This document shows, one piece after another, positions 7,877-14,373 of a DNA stretch of 31,221 nucleotides (position 1 is its first letter; every line of letters starts with the position of its first letter). The translations under genes and the position numbers were made by a program. Source of the stretch: M3007 sp964481485 (GTDB lineage: Bacteria; Bacteroidota; Bacteroidia; Chitinophagales; Saprospiraceae); the NCBI GenBank assembly GCA_964481485.1, contig CAYZVM010000045.1:1-31221 (forward strand), given 5' to 3'. The notes beneath the pieces were generated by a model. The model saw only the letters and a program-made list of their open reading frames with translations. It made no database searches and had not been told where the DNA came from.

Positions 7877-8140
7877 ATGGCAAAAGTTATGATGACCGTC
7901 AGGGTAAACGAAGGAACACCCTCCCTCAAAGACATTCAGCAAAAATTTTCACTCACCGACGACGAAATTGACCACAAATTCGGGGTGATTGAGGTAGACC
8001 CGTTGGAACACTTATTCGCCTTTTTGGTTGAAGAAACTGCCATAGGCAAAATCGCAGACGCGGATGAATGGAAAATCCAAGGGCCCTTTTCCAATCCAAA
8101 AATAGAGCCTTTTGGATTGGAAGGGGATGACGACAATTGA
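7877..8140 (+). CDS. Small acidic protein, possible stand-alone I9-like propeptide/inhibitor of the S8 peptidase
   Basis: An 87-residue protein of no recognised named family. Its predicted order beta (KVMMTVRV, 3-10), alpha (SLKDIQQKF), beta (GVIEVD, 36-41), beta (HLFAFLVEE, 45-53), alpha (TAIGKIADADEW), beta (KIQGPF to KIEPF, 66-79) is that of the I9 subtilisin-propeptide fold. Its QGPFSNPKIE (68-77) aligns with VGIFSDVQIQ (109-118) in the N-terminal region of the adjacent S8 peptidase (shared G-x-F-S-[DN]-x-x-I). The C-terminus is acidic (EGDDDN). Position directly after the peptidase gene, same strand, supports a partner role as inhibitor or folding helper. This is inference from pattern; no motif proves it. 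Confidence 0.6.
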   Translation: MAKVMMTVRVNEGTPSLKDIQQKFSLTDDEIDHKFGVIEVDPLEHLFAFLVEETAIGKIADADEWKIQGPFSNPKIEPFGLEGDDDN

Positions 8141-8186
8141 TGAACTGTTTACCGAACAAAAAAACTGCAAAACTTTTGAAAAGTGA

Positions 8187-9434
8187 TCAAATCTGTATTG
8201 CCTCCGGCACATAATCCTTGTACGCCCCCGCTTTCAGCTTTGCGCCGACAGCGGTAAAAGCGTCGAGCGTGATTTGAATATCTTCTTCTGTGTGTACGGC
8301 AGTCGGAATCAGGCGCAGGATAATCATGCCTTTGGGGATGACGGGATAGACGACGATGGAGCAGAACACGCCATGGACATCGCGCATTTCTCTGACCAAT
8401 GCCATCGCCTCTTCCACTTCGCCGTGCATATAAACGGGCGTGACGCAGGTGTTTGTGTCGCCGATATCGAAGCCCCGGGCTTTCAGGCCGCCCTGTAGCA
8501 GTCGGACGTTGTGCCAGAGTTTTTCGCGGAGTTCGGGGCGGTCGCGTAAGAGTTCGAAGCGTTTTAGCAGACCTTCCACGATGGGCATGGGCAGCGACTT
8601 GGCGAAGATTTGCGAGCGCATATTGTATTTCAAAAACTGGATAATCTCTGGGCGGGCAGCGAGGAAACCACCAATCAGCGCCATGCTTTTGGCGAAAGTG
8701 CTAAAATAGATGTCCACATCGTCGGTCACGCCCTGCTCTTCGGCTGCGCCCGCGCCGGTTTTACCCAACATCCCGAAGCCGTGCGCGTCGTCAATAAACA
8801 GGCGGAAGCCGTATTTTTCCTTCAAAGTACAGATTTCGCGCAGTTTTCCCTGGTCGCCGCGCATCCCAAACACACCTTCGGTGATGACGAGGATGCCGCC
8901 TTCGGTGCCGTCGGTGAGGCGTTTGGCGCGTACGAGGCACTTTTCCAAACTTGCTATGTCGTTGTGGGTGTAAGCAAAACGTTTGCCCATGTGCATCCGC
9001 ACGGCATCCACGATGCAGGCGTGGCTTTCAGCGTCGTACACCACCACGTCGTGGCGAGAAAGCAGGGTGTCAATGGCGGAAAGTACGCCCTGATAACCGT
9101 AGTTGACGAGCAGGCCGGCTTCTTTGCCGACATGGTGCGCCAACTGTTGTTCCAATTTTTGGTGCAAATTGGTTTCGCCCGACATCATACGAGCGCCCAT
9201 CGGGTAAGCCAAACCCCAGCGGGCGGCGGCTTCTGCGTCGGTTTTGCGGACTTCGGGGTGGTTGGCGAGGCCGAGGTAGTTGTTGATGCTCCAGCATACA
9301 ACTTCTTTGCCTTTGAATTTCATGCGGTTGCCGAGTTCGCCTTCAAGTTGAGGAAACATATAGTAGCCATCGGCGACGGCTGCATATTTGCCGAGCGGAC
9401 CGGCTTGTTTGAGAATGCGGTCGAATAAATCCAC
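8187..9434 (-). CDS. Serine palmitoyltransferase-like alpha-oxoamine synthase
   Basis: A PLP enzyme of the alpha-oxoamine synthase family (serine palmitoyltransferase, KBL, BioF). In the 415-residue form, motifs include SINNYLGLANHP, the DDAHGFGMLG cofactor-binding stretch and the Schiff-base lysine in STFAKSMALIGG (K249). STFAKS followed by IGG is closer to serine palmitoyltransferase than to BioF/KBL; Bacteroidota use that enzyme to condense L-serine with an acyl thioester for sphingolipids. The GTG at 9434 (VDLFDRILKQ) was chosen because the 15 extra residues from an ATG at 9479 are encoded by low-complexity, intergenic-looking DNA. It is the last of three minus-strand genes with a cystathionine beta-synthase-like gene that also uses serine. 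KBL activity remains possible. Confidence 0.85.
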   Translation of the reverse strand: MDLFDRILKQAGPLGKYAAVADGYYMFPQLEGELGNRMKFKGKEVVCWSINNYLGLANHPEVRKTDAEAAARWGLAYPMGARMMSGETNLHQKLEQQLAHHVGKEAGLLVNYGYQGVLSAIDTLLSRHDVVVYDAESHACIVDAVRMHMGKRFAYTHNDIASLEKCLVRAKRLTDGTEGGILVITEGVFGMRGDQGKLREICTLKEKYGFRLFIDDAHGFGMLGKTGAGAAEEQGVTDDVDIYFSTFAKSMALIGGFLAARPEIIQFLKYNMRSQIFAKSLPMPIVEGLLKRFELLRDRPELREKLWHNVRLLQGGLKARGFDIGDTNTCVTPVYMHGEVEEAMALVREMRDVHGVFCSIVVYPVIPKGMIILRLIPTAVHTEEDIQITLDAFTAVGAKLKAGAYKDYVPEAIQI

Positions 9435-9482
9435 TTTTTCGAGTGATGGGTTATGAATGAGAAATGATGGATGAAACAAGGA

Positions 9483-9956
9483 TTATCGGAATTTAACTTC
9501 AAATTCAAAATATTTAGGGAGCTGACTCCATTCTCTACTAAAAAGCCAATAGTTCAAGCCAACTGTAATTTTTTTCTTGGCTGTTGGCTTTTTCAACTTG
9601 AAGATAGCCTTGTACTTCACACGGCCCGAGATGGTTGTCATTTTGGAATAATAGGCTTTCTCAATCTCCGGGATGCGTTTTTTCTCTCCTTCCAAAATTT
9701 GCAAACTTGACGATTTAAATAATGAACTGTCTTGGTCAAATACAAACATTGTTAAGGGAACCCAAGTACTATTGGTATCTTCAGATAAAACATAACAACC
9801 TTCCGGTATTTGCGCAGATAAAATCACGACGGCTTCGGTGCTGCTGACAGATTTTGAACTTTCAATTTTCCATTCAACCTTAGTCGGTACATTGCTTTGC
9901 GCCTGAACGTTCCAAGCGAAAAGAATGAGAAAAGAAAATTGATTGAGATTCTTCAC
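9483..9956 (-). CDS. Secreted DsbD-alpha (N-terminal domain)-like protein lacking the redox cysteines
   Basis: A 157-residue protein starting at GTG 9956 with a signal peptide (about 1-20, ending VQAQ). The mature part follows the beta-sandwich pattern of the DsbD N-terminal domain: KVEWKIES, then AEI-like VILSAQIPEGCYVLSED, AYYSKMTTISGRVKYKAIFKL and a final GLNYWLFSREWSQLPKYFEFEV. In DsbD-like proteins the last stretch reads like YMVCND..CLPP..F and holds the active cysteines; here those positions are non-Cys, and the only cysteine is C54. It is therefore unlikely to act as a thiol reductase by itself. It lies 21 bp after the cystathionine beta-synthase-like gene and about 48 bp before the serine palmitoyltransferase-like gene. 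The family call rests on pattern matching. Confidence 0.6.
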   Translation of the reverse strand: MKNLNQFSFLILFAWNVQAQSNVPTKVEWKIESSKSVSSTEAVVILSAQIPEGCYVLSEDTNSTWVPLTMFVFDQDSSLFKSSSLQILEGEKKRIPEIEKAYYSKMTTISGRVKYKAIFKLKKPTAKKKITVGLNYWLFSREWSQLPKYFEFEVKFR

Positions 9957-9968
9957 TTCACTCAGGAT
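9946..9968 (-). repeat. Possible copy of a dispersed ATCCTGAG-type intergenic sequence
   Basis: On the minus strand this reads ATCCTGAGTGAAGTGAAG and then AATCT. It resembles a short sequence (CCTGAG.GAAG.GAAGGATCT-like) that recurs between genes in many draft genomes. It spans the GTG start of the DsbD-alpha-like gene. Confidence 0.35.
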
Positions 9969-9977
9969 GAGAGGCTT

Positions 9978-10979
9978 TTAACAAAGTTCAGTGATTTCCT
10001 CCTCTTGCAAAAAGCCCTGTTCGACCATCCATTTGTCGCTGAAAATTTTGCTGACGTATTTGCAGCCGTGGTCGGCAAAAAGCAGGACGGCGAGGTCGCC
10101 TTCTTTCAGGTCGTCTTTGATTTGCATCAGGCATTGAAGTGCCGCGCCGCTCGAATAACCAACGAGCATGCCTTCTTGGCGCGCGATTTCGCGGGCGCGC
10201 AGAGCGCTGTCCTGGTCGGTCACTTTCACAAAACGGTCAACCAAACCGAAGTCCACATTGGCCGGGATGATGTTTTTGCCCGTGCCTTCGATGCGGTACG
10301 AGTAAATCTCGGATTCGTCGTACACGCCCGTTTCGTGGTATTTTTTCAACACCGAGCCAAAGGCATCTACGGCGATGACTTTCAAATTTGGGTTTTGCTC
10401 GCGGAGGTAACGGCCTGAACCACAAAGTGTCCCGCCGGTGCTGGCCGAGCCGATGAGGTGCGTGATGCGGCCTTGCGTTTGTTCCCAGATTTCCGGGCCG
10501 GTGCTCAGGTAATGCGCGTCGGCGTTGTCGGGATTGAAGTTTTGGTTGACATAATACGCGCCAGGGATTTCTTTAGCCAATTGCTCGGCGCGGCGGTAGT
10601 AAGAGTTGGGGTCGTTGGGCTTGGCATCCTGCGGGCACATGATGACCTCGGCACCCATAGCACGCAGATTGTTGAGTTTGTCCTCCGAAATCTTGCTCGT
10701 CACGGTCAGCACACATTTGTAACCTTTGATGGCAGCCACCATGGCGAGGCTGAAGCCCGTGTTGCCGCTTGTGGCATCTACCACCGTGCCGCCGGGTTTG
10801 AGTTGGCCGAGGCGTTCGGCGCGTTCTATCATGTGCAGCGCGATGCGGTCTTTGGCGCTCAGCCCGGGGTTAAAAGCCTCGATTTTGGCATAAACCGCAG
10901 CGGGGATGTGAGAGACTACGCTGTTGAGGCGAATGAGCGGGGTTTTGCCGATGGTTTCCAATATGCTGTTAAATACCAT
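9978..10979 (-). CDS. Cystathionine beta-synthase / cysteine synthase family PLP enzyme
   Basis: A 333-residue fold-type II PLP enzyme. The cofactor lysine is K43 in NPGLSAKDR, the substrate loop is TSGNTG (70-75), and GSASTGGTLCGSGRYL binds the phosphate. The segment IAVDAFGSVL followed by EGTGKNIIPANVDFGLVD is closer to cystathionine beta-synthase (GVDPEGSIL ... EGIG..FIP) than to O-acetylserine sulfhydrylase. No C-terminal CBS domains are present, so it would be a catalytic core only. The reaction would be L-serine plus homocysteine to cystathionine; cysteine synthase activity cannot be excluded. It heads a minus-strand group with the DsbD-alpha-like and serine palmitoyltransferase-like genes. 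A TACTTTTG box at 11181-11188 may be its promoter, leaving a leader of nearly 200 nt. Confidence 0.9.
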   Translation of the reverse strand: MVFNSILETIGKTPLIRLNSVVSHIPAAVYAKIEAFNPGLSAKDRIALHMIERAERLGQLKPGGTVVDATSGNTGFSLAMVAAIKGYKCVLTVTSKISEDKLNNLRAMGAEVIMCPQDAKPNDPNSYYRRAEQLAKEIPGAYYVNQNFNPDNADAHYLSTGPEIWEQTQGRITHLIGSASTGGTLCGSGRYLREQNPNLKVIAVDAFGSVLKKYHETGVYDESEIYSYRIEGTGKNIIPANVDFGLVDRFVKVTDQDSALRAREIARQEGMLVGYSSGAALQCLMQIKDDLKEGDLAVLLFADHGCKYVSKIFSDKWMVEQGFLQEEEITELC

Positions 10980-11456
10980 TCTCCGTTAACTTGTTTTGAT
11001 TTGAAAGTTTAGATACGGGCAAAAAATTATGATTCGGAAAAGTAGGGACGTTTCTGAAACGAGCGGGCATAAATTGTGCAATCGGAAGACAAATGAGCGC
11101 AGAATATGCGCCGCTATGGCATTTGCCCTGGAATAGCAACAGGAAAAGTTCGCTCGTCATCGAGGTTGCGAAAGCCGGGGCAAAAGTAACGCAAAGACCT
11201 CGTAGTTCGGCTTTGGCTACTGAACAAATGTGCCAGCGCCCCGTCGTGTAGCCGTTTTGTTGCTCAAAATCAACCAACCAAAAAGATATGCGGCGGACAT
11301 CACGGCTGGGCGGATGCGTGCTATGCCTTCGTCAAGACTATGGCGGATAAAAATGAAAAATCGCCTTTCGCGCATTGCACTACCTTTTGAAAAGACTGGG
11401 AAAACCTGGTTTTTCATATCAGACACACATTTCAAAAGTTTGGCTACCTTTCCCCC
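10980..11456. other. Intergenic stretch, no convincing gene
   Basis: This 477-bp region separates the divergent cystathionine beta-synthase-like gene and the ABC exporter remnant. It holds the TACTTTTG box at 11181-11188 (minus strand) and a small hairpin, GCGCA/TGCGC, at 11097-11111 within the presumed leader. Short ORFs on both strands show no recognisable domain or codon pattern. Confidence 0.5.
11181..11188 (-). promoter_or_regulatory. -7 box TACTTTTG
   Basis: An exact TAnnTTTG match on the minus strand, upstream of the cystathionine beta-synthase-like gene. No TTTG is found at the right distance for a -33 box, so the call is tentative. Confidence 0.35.
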
Positions 11457-11711
11457 ATGCGCGTCCTTTGGCAATACCTCCAACCCTTTCGCTGGTGGGG
11501 GCTTTTGCTGGCTCTGGCTGGCGTCGCGCAGGTATTGGCCTTGCTCGACCCCGTTATTTTTGGGAAAAATCATTGACAAATATGCACATACGCCGCTTTG
11601 GTGGAACAAAAAGGGTTGTATTTCGCCATGTGGTGGCAGCAGATTGGCGAGCGGGATATTCGAAAATTTCAACCCAAACCAGCCGATTTTGAAAGCGAAG
11701 AAGTGGAATAG
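11457..11711 (+). pseudogene. Remnant of an ABC exporter (TM-ATPase fusion) with internal deletion
   Basis: From ATG 11457 the reading is MRVLWQYLQPFRWWGLLLAL..., continuing to LALLDPVIFGK, the N-terminus of an MsbA/ABCB-type half transporter (first cytosolic stretch and first TM helix). A stop (TGA 11574) arises because the A5 run at 11565-11569 carries one base too many; skipping it gives KIIDKYAHTP. About 10 codons later the original frame resumes at 11598 with LVEQKGLYFAMWWQQIGERD, and ends at TAG 11711. That second piece is the typical C-terminus after the ATPase domain (E..GLY..MW..Q). Some 500 residues, including both ATPase motifs, are therefore missing. The product cannot function; a misassembly is the main alternative. 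Confidence 0.75.
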
Positions 11712-11821
11712 ATGCTCGCTTTTTACGGCATGGCAAATTGTTTTCCCATAAAACTCGACTTTGCTCAAAATCCCCCCTGCATTTGCTCAAAAAGCCCTGC
11801 CTGACGCGCGTGCAGACGCTC

Positions 11822-11853
11822 GTATTTTGCTTTCGACAAAAATTGTATTTTGC
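11822..11853 (+). promoter_or_regulatory. Direct repeat GTATTTTGC x2 before the glycoside hydrolase start
   Basis: GTATTTTGC occurs at 11822-11830 and 11845-11853, the second copy touching the ATG at 11854. TATTTTGC resembles the TAnnTTTG box but is imperfect, and the second copy lies too close to the ATG to give a leader. Confidence 0.3.
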
Positions 11854-14273
11854 ATGAAAAACATCTACCGCACTGTGATTCAATCTTCGGCGCTCTTTTT
11901 TGCTCTTCATTCCAATGGCCAAGCCCCGGTCATCAATGCCGTCACGCCCGTCTCGACCCAAATCGAGCAGTTTGGCAAATTCGAGGCGGCACTTTCTCTG
12001 ACGGCCAATTTTCTCAATCCTTACGATTATGACGATATCCGGGTGAGCGCTGTTTTCACCGCTCCCGACGGCCAGTCGCGCACGGTGGACGGCTTTTTTA
12101 TGCAAGACCACCAACTCAACACCCAGACCGGCAACCTCACACCGGTGGGGGACGGTGTGTTCAAAATCCGTTTTTCGCCCGACAAAACGGGGACGTGGAA
12201 ATACACGCTTTCTTGCACCAACGCGTCCGGGACTGGCTCTTTTGCGGAGCAAACATTTCAGTGCAATGCCGCCAACAGTTTGAACAACAAGGGTTTTGTA
12301 CGCGCCAACCAGACCAACTATCTGCATTTTGACAATGGCGACCAATACATCCCCGTCGGCGAAAACGTGGGTTGGCAAAATGGCAATCCATACCTCGATT
12401 TCAAAAATTGGCTGACGAAACTCGGCGACAATGGCGGCAATTTTTTCCGAATGTGGCAATGCTCGTGGGGGCTGGGCATCGAATGGAAGAACGGTACGAG
12501 TGGCTACGCCGGGCTGCGCAAATACAAGCAAACGAGCGGCTACTATCAAGATTGGCTGTTTGATTTTTGCGCCGAAAACGGGATGTACCTCATGCTCTGC
12601 CTGAACAACCACGGTCAAGTGTCCACCCAAGTAAACCCAGAGTGGAACAACAATCCGTACAATACCCTCAACGGCGGGCCTTGCCAGAATACTTGGGATT
12701 TTTTCACCAACGCGACGGCCAAAAGCCACCTCAAAAACCGCTTGCGCTACATCGTGGCGCGCTGGGGCTATTCCCGAACTATCATGACATGGGAACTCTT
12801 CAACGAGGTAGACTGGACCGACCAGTTCGAGCAGCGAAAAGCCGACGTGGCCGCGTGGCATCTCGAAATGGCGGCTTTTTTGAAAAATATTGACCCGTAC
12901 AACCACTTGGTTTCCACCAGTTACGCACACGAATACAACGACCCCAACCTCTGGCACCAGCCCGATATTGATTTTACCCAAACACATTTTTACGTCAATA
13001 CGCCGAATGTGGAACGGGTACTCGCCAACGGCGTCCGCAACTTTCTCGGCGACTTCGACAAGCCCACCCTGACCGGCGAATTTGGCCTCGGCCCCGGCGG
13101 TGGCGAACTCAGCACGCTCGACCCCGACGGGATTCATATCCACAATTCGCTCTGGGGGGCGCTGTTTGGCGGCGGCATGGGCAGCGGCATGAGTTGGTGG
13201 TGGGACACCTACATCGAGCCGAAAAACCTGTATTATCACTTTGCGCCCGTTGCTGCAGTGTCGCAAATCGTGCCTTTCAAGTCTGGCAACTTCGCGCCCG
13301 CCGTTTCCGCCGTCACGGGTGTCCCGGCAGATTTGTCGCTCACGCCTACGGTGCAGGGTTGGGGTGCATTGGCCGACACCTCTTTCACCATTGACGCAAA
13401 CGGCACGCTCACGCCCGCAGGTGCCGGATTGGGCGCGTTTCTCTATGGCAGTCAATGGAATACGCAGTATCGCCGCCCGCCGGTTTTTTATGTCAACTAC
13501 CCTGCGAGCGGGCAGTTCAGGGTGAAAACTTCGGGACAAACGGGTCAAGCACCCAAAATCGCCATCTGGCTCGACGGCGTGAAAGTGCTGGAACAAAATG
13601 CCGCCATCAATCAAACCTACTCCATCAACGTGCCAGCCGGGCAGCATACCATCAAAGTGGACAACACCGGCACGGACTGGATTCTGATAGCCAGCTATGA
13701 ATTTTCCGGCCTCGGCTCGGCAGTAGATGCTTACATTTTGAAGTCTGAAAACCAAAACCGCATCGCGGGCTGGGCTTTGAACAACCGGTACAACCACGAT
13801 TTCGTGAAATCCAATGGCGTGCCTTCCCCGGCTACCGGCGCGCTGCTGACCGTGCCGGGGGTGCAAAACGGCTCTTATACCGCCAAATTCTACGATTGCC
13901 TCACGGGCGTGATGCTTTCTTCCGAATCGGTCGCGGTGGCCAACGGTGCGCTCTCGCTCGTTTTGCCCGAAATGCTCTGGGACGTGGCTTTTACGCTCGA
14001 CGACCAATCGGTGGATGTGGCCGAGGCCAGCCAAAATCTCGAATTCCAATTGTATCCCAACCCCGTGACTTCCGGCCCGATTACGATTTCGTTGCCGTTG
14101 GAAGAAACTGAAAATGTGTCGGTTACACTGCTCGACATGGCCGGGCGCGTGTTGGAAAATTTGTTTTCCGGCGATTTTTCAGCGGAACAAAAACAGGTGC
14201 AGATTCCAGCAAATTACCCGGCAGGGCTTTATTGGGTAAAAATCCAAAACGCGGATAGGGTAGGGGTGAAGCC
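11854..14273 (+). CDS. Secreted DUF5060-type glycoside hydrolase with T9SS sorting domain (3' end in gap)
   Basis: About 806 residues are visible before the N run. A signal peptide (1 to about 23, HSNGQA) is followed by a beta-sandwich of DUF5060 type (about 25-137; FTAPDG, GVFKIRFSPDKTGTWKY) and a TIM-barrel hydrolase domain (about 145-470). The likely acid/base is E318 in WELFNEVDW and the nucleophile E409 in LTGEFGLG, the clan GH-A pattern; SWWWDTY follows. Beta-rich domains cover about 500-720, and FQLYPNPV (731-738) to AGLYWVKIQ (790-798) is the type A sorting domain recognised by the type IX secretion system, so the enzyme is exported and probably surface-attached. Only a few residues should be missing. 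The substrate is unknown. The gene converges on the EAD/FGS gene across the scaffold gap. Confidence 0.88.
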
Positions 14274-14373
14274 NNNNNNNNNNNNNNNNNNNNNNNNNNN
14301 NNNNNNNNNNNNNNNNNNNNNNNNNNNNNNNNNNNNNNNNNNNNNNNNNNNNNNNNNNNNNNNNNNNNNNNNN
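14274..14373. other. Scaffold gap of 100 Ns
   Basis: Exactly 100 Ns, the conventional size for a gap of unknown length. The 3' ends of two convergent genes run into it. The real distance, and even the adjacency of both sides, is unproven. Confidence 0.98.

Noticed and set aside
8610..9428. 272-codon ORF on the plus strand
   Set aside because: Shadow of the serine palmitoyltransferase-like gene.
10980..11180. Riboswitch in the long leader of the cystathionine beta-synthase-like gene
   Set aside because: Only a 5-bp hairpin is seen; no SAM or other riboswitch core could be recognised.
11217..11380. Possible 50-residue minus-strand protein (MRERRFFIFIRHSLDEG...)
   Set aside because: No family match, no promoter or ribosome binding site, and low coding character.
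11554..14049. 831-codon ORF on the minus strand
   Set aside because: Antisense of the glycoside hydrolase and ABC remnant; no recognisable domain, and composition typical of a shadow frame (His/Arg/Val-rich).
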